From: Mollicutes bacterium
GTDB taxonomy: Bacteria > Bacillota_I > Bacilli_A > RF39 > UBA660
Assembly (NCBI GenBank): GCA_003559495.1
Contig: PWLE01000033.1
Coordinates: 1-38,051 of the forward strand
Length of the DNA stretch: 38,051 nucleotides
Direction of reading: 5' to 3'
Shown here: positions 31,869 to 38,051 of the stretch, in pieces
Layout of the letters: every line of letters begins with the position of its first letter
Position numbering within the stretch: the first letter of the stretch is position 1
Program-made: the position numbers and the translations under genes
Notes under the pieces: generated by a model
What the model saw: the letters and a program-made list of their open reading frames with translations, nothing else
Told to the model about the DNA's origin: nothing
Database searches by the model: none

Positions 31869-31897
31869 ACTATAAAACTTTTTTTTATTTTTGTCAA
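31869..31897 (-). promoter_or_regulatory. Distal promoter in the recO-glyQS gap
   Basis: Perfect minus-strand TTGACA (31892-31897), 17-base spacer, TATAGT (31869-31874). The start would be about 31862, some 325 bases before glyQS. Confidence 0.75.
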
Positions 31898-31909
31898 TTA
31901 AAAATTACT

Positions 31910-32650
31910 TTATTCTAATTCACTTATTTTATTTAAAAACTCATCACTACGCATAAAAATTCCCGTATAATCACGATAATATTGCTCTAAAAATTTATTA
32001 ATTTCTTTTTTTACATTCGCTTGAATATTAATTTTACTTATTTTTTTTATATCAACATAACAAAGCATTCGTAACATTTTAATTGTTTTTTTATCATATA
32101 TGTCCTCATCTTCATAACATTGATAACAAACATAACCACCACGACGCACTGATAATGTTTTTATTCCTTTGACACTTTGACACAAAACACAATTATCAAC
32201 TACTGGTGCCACCCCTAAATAATTTAAAAAACGTAATTTTAATATTAAAGTTACTACCAAAGGATCAAAACCAGCCGCAATTTTTTCTAAAGCATTAAGT
32301 ACTTGCTTTAAAATATCCTTTTCTTTACTTTCCTTGTATACTTGTTCCGCTAAATCTAAAATAAATAATGCATAACTAATTTTAATAATATCATTGCGAA
32401 TGCCAAAGAAACTATCAATTAAATCAACTTCCTTTAAAATCGATAATTTTTTTTCTTTATAATAAAGATAAAAATTACCATAAGTTAATTTTTGGCTAAC
32501 ATTACAAAAAGGACTTTTAATATTACGACTTCCTTTGGCGATAACGCCGATTATACCATAATCAGCCGTTAAAAGATTTAAAATTCGACTACTTTCACCA
32601 TAATCAAAATCACTTATAATAATACCGGATACTTTCTTAATTTCCGCCAT
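31910..32650 (-). CDS. recO: DNA repair protein RecO
   Basis: RecO anneals single-stranded DNA and loads RecA with RecR. The N-terminal OB fold starts KVSGIIISDFDYGESSRILNLLT, and a helical domain follows. A full zinc motif is present: CVLC, then CYQC about 20 residues on. Length 246 is normal. The ATG overlaps era by 14 bases, with AAGGA 8 bases upstream. Confidence 0.95.
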   Translation of the reverse strand: MAEIKKVSGIIISDFDYGESSRILNLLTADYGIIGVIAKGSRNIKSPFCNVSQKLTYGNFYLYYKEKKLSILKEVDLIDSFFGIRNDIIKISYALFILDLAEQVYKESKEKDILKQVLNALEKIAAGFDPLVVTLILKLRFLNYLGVAPVVDNCVLCQSVKGIKTLSVRRGGYVCYQCYEDEDIYDKKTIKMLRMLCYVDIKKISKINIQANVKKEINKFLEQYYRDYTGIFMRSDEFLNKISELE

Positions 32651-33518
32651 AGCCCAGTTCCTTTAATTTATCCTTTTTTTCGCGCCATTTTTTAATCACT
32701 TTTACATATAATTGCAAATAAACTTTATCATTTAATAAAGCTTCAATTTCCTCACGCGCTAAAGTTCCAATTTTTTTAATCATCGCTCCTTGACGCCCTA
32801 ATATTATTTTTTTTAATGAAGTGCGATCAACAATAATCAAAGCATCAATAATCGTTTTATTTTGTGTCTTACGCATATTTTCTACTAAACAGGTAATACT
32901 ATGAGGAACTTCTTCTTTTGTTAAAAACAAAACCTTCTCCCTAATTATTTCCCCAACCATAAATTCTAATGAACGATTCGTTACTTGCTCTTTTGGATAA
33001 TAAGGAATATCATCATTTAGATGCTGTTTAACAACTTGCAAAAAACTATCAAAGTTTTCTTTTTTTAATCCCGAAATAGGAATTATCGCCGCAAAATCAT
33101 ATAACTTTTGATACTCATCAATCTTTAACAAAATTTCATCTTTTTTTATCTTGTCAATTTTATTAAGTCCTAAAATAACTGGTCTATTTTTTTGCTTCAA
33201 AACATCAATAATTCGTTGATCCCCTTTTCCTAATTTCGCACTAGCATCAACTAAAAAGAAAACAACATCCGCCTCTTTTAAACTTTGATAAGCCGTTTGG
33301 TTTAAAACTTCGCCTAATTGATGCTTTGGCTTATGAATTCCTGGTGTATCAACAAAAACAATTTGATAATCTTCTTCATGATAAACACCATGAATAAAAT
33401 GGCGTGTCGTTCCTGGCTTATCAGAAATAATCGCCACTTTACTAGCTAAAAAATTATTTAAAAAAGTTGATTTACCAACATTCGGACGACCAACAATTGC
33501 TACAAACCCTGATTTCAT
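32637..33518 (-). CDS. era: GTPase Era
   Basis: Era binds the 3' end of 16S rRNA during 30S assembly. G1 is GRPNVGKS, G2 is around PGTTRHFIHG, G3 is VDTPGIH, G4 is NKID and G5 is PISGLK; the C-terminal KH domain has the ILGRQGAMIKKIG loop. Length 293 is normal. It overlaps cdd by 4 bases (ATGA). Confidence 0.97.
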   Translation of the reverse strand: MKSGFVAIVGRPNVGKSTFLNNFLASKVAIISDKPGTTRHFIHGVYHEEDYQIVFVDTPGIHKPKHQLGEVLNQTAYQSLKEADVVFFLVDASAKLGKGDQRIIDVLKQKNRPVILGLNKIDKIKKDEILLKIDEYQKLYDFAAIIPISGLKKENFDSFLQVVKQHLNDDIPYYPKEQVTNRSLEFMVGEIIREKVLFLTKEEVPHSITCLVENMRKTQNKTIIDALIIVDRTSLKKIILGRQGAMIKKIGTLAREEIEALLNDKVYLQLYVKVIKKWREKKDKLKELGYGGN

Positions 33519-33895
33519 GACAAATCCTTTTTTGTAAATGGATTAACAATAATATCACTCATTTTATAATGTCGCGTTTCACCATCAGCCATTAAAATTA
33601 AGTCACAAAACGGATCAAAAAATTCAACAATACTTTGCCGACATAAAAAACAAGGAAACGAAACTTGTGGTTTTTCAACCAAAACCGTTAAAGAAGCAAA
33701 ATCACCTTTGCGATAGCCCGCTTTAACAGCACTATTTATAGCATTTCTTTCCGCACAAATAGTGCCCCCAAAAGAAGCATTTTCAACATTAACACCATAA
33801 AATTTCTGACCATTTTGTAATGTCACGCAAGCTGCTACCCGAAAATCAGAATAAGGTGCATAAGCATTTTTTATAATTTCTCTTAAATTTTCCAT
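33515..33895 (-). CDS. cdd: Cytidine deaminase
   Basis: Pyrimidine salvage, converting cytidine or deoxycytidine to uridine or deoxyuridine. The zinc site is complete: CAERNAI (Cys and catalytic Glu) and FPCFLCRQ (two Cys). NVENASFGGTICAERN is the usual substrate loop. Length 126 is typical. ATG follows AGGAGG. Confidence 0.95.
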   Translation of the reverse strand: MENLREIIKNAYAPYSDFRVAACVTLQNGQKFYGVNVENASFGGTICAERNAINSAVKAGYRKGDFASLTVLVEKPQVSFPCFLCRQSIVEFFDPFCDLILMADGETRHYKMSDIIVNPFTKKDLS

Positions 33896-33907
33896 TTTCC
33901 CTCCTAT

Positions 33908-34300
33908 TTAAAATAATAGTTCAATAATTTTAGGAATAAAAATAATGCCGCCGCCAATTAAAGACAACATTGAATAAATAAAAACCGAGGCGGAAGCTAA
34001 ATCTTTCGCATATTTTGCTAATTCATGATATTCAGGCGATGCTAAATCCACTACCGCTTCAATCGCTGTGTTAATCAATTCAGCTCCTAATACTAAAACA
34101 ATCAAAATAACAACAATTAACCATTCCATAGCACTAATATCAAGCCAAAATCCAGCGATAACAGCAGCCGTAGTAATTACTAAATGAATCCACATACTTT
34201 GTTCATCACGATACGCTATCTTCAGTCCCTGAATCGAATATTTAAAAGATAGCAAAAAACGCCTAATTCCTTTCTTTTTTGTCTCATTTCGAAATACCAT
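33908..34300 (-). CDS. dgkA: Undecaprenol/diacylglycerol kinase (DgkA family)
   Basis: A three-helix membrane kinase; in Bacillota the family mostly phosphorylates undecaprenol, recycling the lipid carrier made by UppS. Conserved RDEQSMWIHL and the signature ELINTAIEAVVDL are present, followed by AKYAKDLASASVFI. Length 130. ATG at 34300 is the only start in frame, as stops lie just upstream; its AAAGGAGG is 12 bases away. Overlaps ybeY by 17 bases. Confidence 0.93.
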   Translation of the reverse strand: MVFRNETKKKGIRRFLLSFKYSIQGLKIAYRDEQSMWIHLVITTAAVIAGFWLDISAMEWLIVVILIVLVLGAELINTAIEAVVDLASPEYHELAKYAKDLASASVFIYSMLSLIGGGIIFIPKIIELLF

Positions 34301-34721
34301 ATTTCATCAAAACCTCCTTTTGTTTTTGAAACATAATTTCTTTATCTTTCTCATTTTCATGGGTCCATCCCAACAAATGATAAAAGCCATGCAACATTAA
34401 ATTTGCCAATTCTTCTATTAACTCACACCCGGCTTCCGTAGCTTGTTTTTTTGCTTGCGGAACTGATATATAAATATCACCCAATAAACGAATGGGCGGG
34501 TTTATTTGATCTTCTTTATTTTCTAATGCAAATGCTAAAACATCGGTGGTTTTATTTTTTTGCCGATATTGATAATTTAAACCTCTCATTTGTTCATCAT
34601 TAACTAAAACAACACTAAAACTCACATTATCTAACTCTTCAAAAGCAACGGCAAAATTTATTAATTTTTCTAATTCAAACTCCTTTAAATCTTCCTTCGT
34701 TAAATTATTAATTTTTATCAT
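34284..34721 (-). CDS. ybeY: Endoribonuclease YbeY (16S rRNA 3' end maturation)
   Basis: The metal motif is complete: HGFYHLLGWTH, matching HxxxHxxxxxH. Upstream RQKNKTTDVLAFAL is typical of the family. The ATG at 34721 overlaps the upstream stop (ATGA) and has GGAAG 8 bases before it; a GTG three codons earlier is less likely. The resulting 145 residues are normal. Confidence 0.95.
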   Translation of the reverse strand: MIKINNLTKEDLKEFELEKLINFAVAFEELDNVSFSVVLVNDEQMRGLNYQYRQKNKTTDVLAFALENKEDQINPPIRLLGDIYISVPQAKKQATEAGCELIEELANLMLHGFYHLLGWTHENEKDKEIMFQKQKEVLMKYGISK

Positions 34722-35239
34722 TTTAAGCACTTCCTTCCGGCAATCCTTCTGCCAATATCATAAATATAAAAACCAACCCCCGCTCCAATAACATTTAAAA
34801 GAATATCATCAACATCAAAAACGCGACCAATAAAAAATTGCGTTATTTCAATGCTTAAAGATAAAATGAAACCTAATAATAAAACCAAATATGGTTTTTT
34901 TAATTTAAAATAATATGTTAAATATAGTCCAAAAGGAATAAACATGACTATATTACCTAAAATATTACGAAAAAACAAGGAACTACCAACTTCATAACGT
35001 AATATTTCACGGAAAAAATTTAAATTATAAGTTGACCAATCAACATCATGAAAAGTAACAACATGAAATATCATTAACACATATACTAAAAAAACAAAAC
35101 TAATAATGTCATTAAACAAATTGAATTTTTTTTTATTTATAATAATATCAGTAATTCTAATCGAGATTAAAACAACCGATAAAATAACTAGCATCGGCCA
35201 AATTTGTTTAAACACTAAAATAATTGTTTCCAGAAACAC
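34718..35239 (-). CDS. VanZ-like family membrane protein
   Basis: About 173 residues with five hydrophobic segments. VanZ-family features: LGNIVMFIPFGLYL, then LSLSIEITQFFIGRVFDVDDILLN cut here as SIEITQFF and FDVDDILLNVIGAGVG. The founding VanZ gives low-level teicoplanin resistance, but most relatives have no known function. The GTG at 35239 has GGAGG 9 bases upstream; the TTG two codons earlier would have only 3-base spacing. First gene of the ybeY-recO operon here. Confidence 0.85.
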   Translation of the reverse strand: MFLETIILVFKQIWPMLVILSVVLISIRITDIIINKKKFNLFNDIISFVFLVYVLMIFHVVTFHDVDWSTYNLNFFREILRYEVGSSLFFRNILGNIVMFIPFGLYLTYYFKLKKPYLVLLLGFILSLSIEITQFFIGRVFDVDDILLNVIGAGVGFYIYDIGRRIAGRKCLK

Positions 35240-35262
35240 TGACAATCGCCTCCAATAGTTTA

Positions 35263-35291
35263 ATTTTACTACTTTTTTACAAAAGATTCAA
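35263..35291 (-). promoter_or_regulatory. Promoter of the vanZ-like to recO operon
   Basis: Minus-strand TTGAAT (35286-35291), 17-base spacer, TAAAAT (35263-35268). Divergent from the murT promoter. Confidence 0.6.
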
Positions 35292-35302
35292 TCTTTTTCT
35301 TT

Positions 35303-35330
35303 TTGTTCTTGTTATTATATATGATATAAT
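35303..35330 (+). promoter_or_regulatory. Promoter of murT-gatD
   Basis: Plus-strand TATAAT (35325-35330) with an upstream TG (extended -10), and TTGTTC (35303-35308) 16 bases before. The start is followed by GGGAGG before the murT ATG. Confidence 0.65.
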
Positions 35331-35354
35331 TTAATTAACTATTAGGGAGGAAAT

Positions 35355-36671
35355 ATGAAAAGAATTCTAATTTTAATTTTAACAAAAATAATCGCCTTCA
35401 TCCTTTTTAAAATACAAAAAAACAGTGATTTGCCTGGCCTTATTGCTCTTAAATTAGATCGCGCTATTATTAGTTATTTCACTCTCCCGCAAAATACTAT
35501 TTTTGTTAGTGGTACGAACATTAAATCAGCCGTTGCTAATAATATTTATCAAATATATACTAAAGAAGGATATAACGTTGCTGAAAACGCTTTTAGTTCA
35601 AACCATTATCTCGGCGTCTTAACCTATTTAATTAAAAACAGCAACTTATTTGGAAAAATAAAACCTAATATCCTTGTTTTAAAAGTTGATACTCTTGCTT
35701 TAGAAAATATTTTATCAAAACTAACCCCTAGCCACCTCATAGTTACTAACTTATCACGCGAACAATCAATGATAACCGGCCACTTTGAAGAAACTTTTAT
35801 AAAAATTAAAAACAATATTAAAGAGCCCACGAAGCTTATTTTAAACGCCGATGATCCCTTAGTTTTTAGTTTAAGTCTTCATTATAAAGGTAATATAACT
35901 TACTTTGGTATTGAAAATAATTTTAACAATCAAAACACTACCTTAGATTATGATGATAATCTAGATTTTCTCTACTGTCCTATTTGTGATACAAAATTAA
36001 TTTATGAAAAAATCTTCTATAATAATATTGGTCATTATCACTGTCCTCAAAATCATTATACCCGCCCCACGCCACAATATCCTGTTACAATTGATAATCA
36101 AGAAACTTGTCTTATTAATCAACAAAAAATAAAACTTAGCGAACCTGTTTTATATCATGTTTATAATTTAGCAGCCACCTATACTCTTTTAAAAGAACAA
36201 GTTTTAATCGATAACGAAAAAATTATCAATCATTTAAATAATATCAAAGATATTACAATTGAAAAATATCAACACCACAATAAAAATTTTTTCTTCCCGC
36301 CAACTAAAACAACCAATCCTGTTTCCTACTATCATATATTAGATTACATTAGCAAACAAAAAACACCAATTACACTTGTAATAGGCTATCAAAGGTTAAG
36401 TAACGAATATATTGAAAATGATGTTTCTTGGCTTTGGGATGTTAAATTTGAATTAATTAACAATGATTATATAAAAAATATTATTTGCTTAGAAAAATAC
36501 GCTTATGATATCGCCCTTCGCTTAAAATATGCTAATTTTAATCCTGATCGAATTACCATTATTAAAAATGAGCAAAAATTTTTAAAAAATCTTGATGAGT
36601 ATACTAGTGAAAACATTTATTTTTTAACTTGTGATAATTTAACAAAAAAATTCAAAAAGAAAGGGAAATGA
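35355..36671 (+). CDS. murT: MurT-like protein (Mur-ligase-family subunit of a lipid II amidase), divergent
   Basis: MurT with GatD amidates the D-Glu of lipid II. The 438-residue length, central Mur-ligase fold, zinc-ribbon insert (Cys208, Cys211, Cys230), LILNADDPLV and the MurT C-terminal stretch NDVSWLWDVKFE with Asp356, the residue that completes the GatD active site, identify the family. Several ligand motifs differ: the P-loop is SGTNIKS (52-58) rather than GTNGKT, the usual E-x-D-E reads LKVDT, NLFRDQLDRYGE reads NLSREQSMITGHFE, and the fourth zinc Cys may be His234. An N-terminal hydrophobic stretch is normal. ATG follows GGGAGG. Confidence 0.8.
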   Translation: MKRILILILTKIIAFILFKIQKNSDLPGLIALKLDRAIISYFTLPQNTIFVSGTNIKSAVANNIYQIYTKEGYNVAENAFSSNHYLGVLTYLIKNSNLFGKIKPNILVLKVDTLALENILSKLTPSHLIVTNLSREQSMITGHFEETFIKIKNNIKEPTKLILNADDPLVFSLSLHYKGNITYFGIENNFNNQNTTLDYDDNLDFLYCPICDTKLIYEKIFYNNIGHYHCPQNHYTRPTPQYPVTIDNQETCLINQQKIKLSEPVLYHVYNLAATYTLLKEQVLIDNEKIINHLNNIKDITIEKYQHHNKNFFFPPTKTTNPVSYYHILDYISKQKTPITLVIGYQRLSNEYIENDVSWLWDVKFELINNDYIKNIICLEKYAYDIALRLKYANFNPDRITIIKNEQKFLKNLDEYTSENIYFLTCDNLTKKFKKKGK

Positions 36672-36675
36672 TAAG

Positions 36676-37341
36676 ATGACTATTAAAATTGCTTATTTAT
36701 ATTACGATCTATTAAATTTAAATGGTGAAAATGGCAATATAAAAATTTTAAAACAACAACTGGAAAAACAAAACATTAAAGTTGAATTAGTGCTTTTAAC
36801 AACTACTGATAATATTATCGGAGAATCCTATGATTTATTTTATATTGGTGGCGGAACCGAAAACCATCTCCGAATTGCCTTAAAACATTTGCAAAAACAT
36901 CAACAAACAATTCATCAAGCAATTGAAAACCATAAATTCTTTTTGGTCACTGGTAACTCATTGGAACTTTTCGGGAAAAAAGGCATTGGCATTTTTGATT
37001 TTGAAGAACAAACAGCTGAAAAACCTTTTCAAGAAGTAATTTTAGAAACTGATTTTGTTGGCAAAGGAATTATCGGACTTTTAAATCAAAAAAAAGATAT
37101 TATCGAAACAAAATATCCTTTTTTCAAAAACTCACAACAAGGAATTCATTATATTAATTTTTTCGCCCCCAAAGTTTTCGGACCTATTTTTGCCAAAAAC
37201 CCTTTATTTTTAGAATTTTTCCTTAAACAATTAGTTTTGTTTAAATATCCTTTTTTTACTTTCCAACCAATTGAATTTGAATTTGAAGAAATGGCTTATT
37301 ATAATTATCAAAAACTAATGCATAAAAAATTAGTTGAATAA
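36676..37341 (+). CDS. gatD: GatD-like glutamine amidotransferase-fold protein without catalytic Cys/His
   Basis: The class I amidotransferase-like partner of MurT, 4 bases downstream. The family layout is kept: AYLYYDLLNLNGENGNIKIL at the start, YIGGGTENHL, and FGPIFAKNP near the end. The nucleophile elbow, ICGGYQLLG in known GatD, is VTGNSLELFG (91-100) with Thr92 at the Cys position, and the HGP catalytic His is Phe168 in VFGP. Glutamine hydrolysis by the usual Cys-His mechanism is therefore not expected. Length 221 is slightly short. It ends at a bidirectional terminator. Confidence 0.75.
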   Translation: MTIKIAYLYYDLLNLNGENGNIKILKQQLEKQNIKVELVLLTTTDNIIGESYDLFYIGGGTENHLRIALKHLQKHQQTIHQAIENHKFFLVTGNSLELFGKKGIGIFDFEEQTAEKPFQEVILETDFVGKGIIGLLNQKKDIIETKYPFFKNSQQGIHYINFFAPKVFGPIFAKNPLFLEFFLKQLVLFKYPFFTFQPIEFEFEEMAYYNYQKLMHKKLVE

Positions 37342-37342
37342 A

Positions 37343-37365
37343 AAAACTTAGCTTAGCTAAGTTTT
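37343..37365. terminator. Bidirectional terminator between gatD and the right-edge gene
   Basis: AAAACTTAGC (37343-37352) and GCTAAGTTTT (37356-37365) form a perfect 10-bp stem with a 3-base loop. T-rich tails lie on both strands, and the minus-strand gene's TAA is inside the stem. Confidence 0.9.
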
Positions 37366-38051
37366 ATTTTTTCCACATCTTCCAAACTCATATTAGCAGC
37401 GGCATTTTGAAAATATTCTTCAACTGATTCTAACTCTGGATACTCTAAACCGGTTTCACTAATATAACTTGGATCACTACACAAACATAATTGAAAATTT
37501 TCTAGTTCCTCGGGTGTTATATTTTCTTTTTTCAAAAAAGCATCAATAATTGCTTTTTGCGTCTGCGCATAATTACTTTTCTTGCTTTTCTTGCGATAAT
37601 GATAATTATAATCTAATAACTCAATAATTTTTTTAACATCTTTAACTTCATTTGGTAAAAAACCAGTTTTATCATTAACAACAAAATCAACGACTCGTTC
37701 TAATCCATAACAATTTGATAATAAATTTAAAATGTTCTCTTCTTCAACTAAAGCAAAATTATCCAAATTACCATTACTATTATTAACTAACAATGAAGCT
37801 AAGCCTTTTGTTAATGCTGGTGAGTTATTTTTCATTTCGCTAGCAAGCATTTCTACTAGTAAAAAATGACGATAATCTCCATCTTGTTCCTTTCCCAAAG
37901 AAACAACAATTTTTTCATTCTTTTCGTTCATAATTAAAGGCTCTGGTTGAACAAAACCACTTTGGCTTTTCACTTCTAAATTATCTAGTTTGTCCATCTT
38001 TGCTGTTAAAGAAGTTTGCAATTCATTAAAAACTTCTTCTTGTTGTAAATA
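37353..38051 (-). CDS. C-terminal part of an unknown, probably cytoplasmic protein (gene runs off the right edge)
   Basis: The frame is open to the window end (beginning YLQQEEVFNE), so the TTG at 38021 is not a start and the true start lies outside. The visible 232 residues are hydrophilic and mostly helical, without Cys clusters or membrane segments. A basic patch, YRKKSKKSNY, lies in the middle, with an acidic C-terminus (PELESVEEYF, SLEDVEKIKLS). I recognise no family. Confidence 0.7.
   Translation of the reverse strand, partial: YLQQEEVFNELQTSLTAKMDKLDNLEVKSQSGFVQPEPLIMNEKNEKIVVSLGKEQDGDYRHFLLVEMLASEMKNNSPALTKGLASLLVNNSNGNLDNFALVEEENILNLLSNCYGLERVVDFVVNDKTGFLPNEVKDVKKIIELLDYNYHYRKKSKKSNYAQTQKAIIDAFLKKENITPEELENFQLCLCSDPSYISETGLEYPELESVEEYFQNAAANMSLEDVEKIKLS

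Noticed and set aside
37353-38021. Complete 222-residue gene starting at TTG 38021
   Set aside because: The frame stays open to the window edge and the TTG has no ribosome site.
1-38051. CRISPR arrays, tRNA/rRNA genes, insertion sequences, prophage
   Set aside because: No regularly spaced repeats, no cloverleaf-like sequences, no transposase or integrase frames, and no inverted-repeat element ends were seen.

Overview
The window is AT-rich (roughly 30% G+C by eye) and densely packed. It reads as a chromosomal segment of a low-GC Bacillota, close to the Erysipelotrichia/Haloplasma-type Bacilli, though it cannot be placed further from sequence alone. Evidence: AGGAGG-type Shine-Dalgarno sites, TTGACA/TATAAT promoters, T-box leaders on three tRNA-synthetase operons, the gene order ybeY-dgkA-cdd-era-recO-glyQS, SepF and a short-N-terminus DivIVA, and a MurT/GatD-type pair. 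UGA is a normal stop (pheS, rnfA, rnfC, HD gene), so the wall-less mollicute code is not used. Nearly all genes lie on the minus strand; only the murT-gatD pair is on plus.

Layout, in the direction of minus-strand transcription. (a) 37353-38051: C-terminal part of an unknown gene, converging with the plus-strand murT-gatD pair on a shared terminator. (b) 35239-31910: vanZ-like, ybeY, dgkA, cdd, era, recO. (c) 31909-29158: glyQS behind an unusually long leader with two promoters, then sepF and divIVA. (d) 29150-26204: ileS with its own T-box, promoter inside the divIVA 3' end. (e) 26053-17700: one long operon pyk, GH31-like protein, small membrane protein, leuS, pcm, rnhB, YqgX-type hydrolase. 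(f) 17546-15792: single-ring Clp-like AAA+ unfoldase. (g) 15738-9406: an Rnf electron-transport operon (C, fused D-G, microORF, E, A, Cys-rich microORF, minimal B), followed by an HD hydrolase, a tail-anchored TIM-barrel protein and a nitroreductase. (h) 9362-5710: pheST under a Phe T-box. (i) 5685-169: stalk-domain lipoprotein, YibE/F, secreted membrane-anchored protein, uppS, cdsA, rseP. (j) 89-1: start of a type IV pilin-like gene.

Most of it is core biology: charging of Phe, Ile, Gly and Leu, cell-envelope lipid carriers, division, ribosome/GTPase functions and glycolysis. The unusual content is in four places. First, the Rnf complex is rearranged: RnfD is fused to a short RnfG, RnfB is reduced to its membrane anchor plus one FeS module, RnfC is altered at its nucleotide/FMN motifs, and two unannotated translationally coupled microproteins lie within the operon. 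Second, several proteins look like pseudoenzymes: a GH31 with both catalytic Asp replaced, a GatD without catalytic Cys and His next to a MurT with an altered P-loop, and a membrane-anchored endonuclease-IV-like barrel missing metal ligands. Third, there is a single-ring ClpA/C-like ATPase with an IGF ClpP-docking tripeptide and a large unrecognised N-terminal domain. Fourth, the glyQS leader has competing pairings, and two terminators double as the -35 element of the next promoter.
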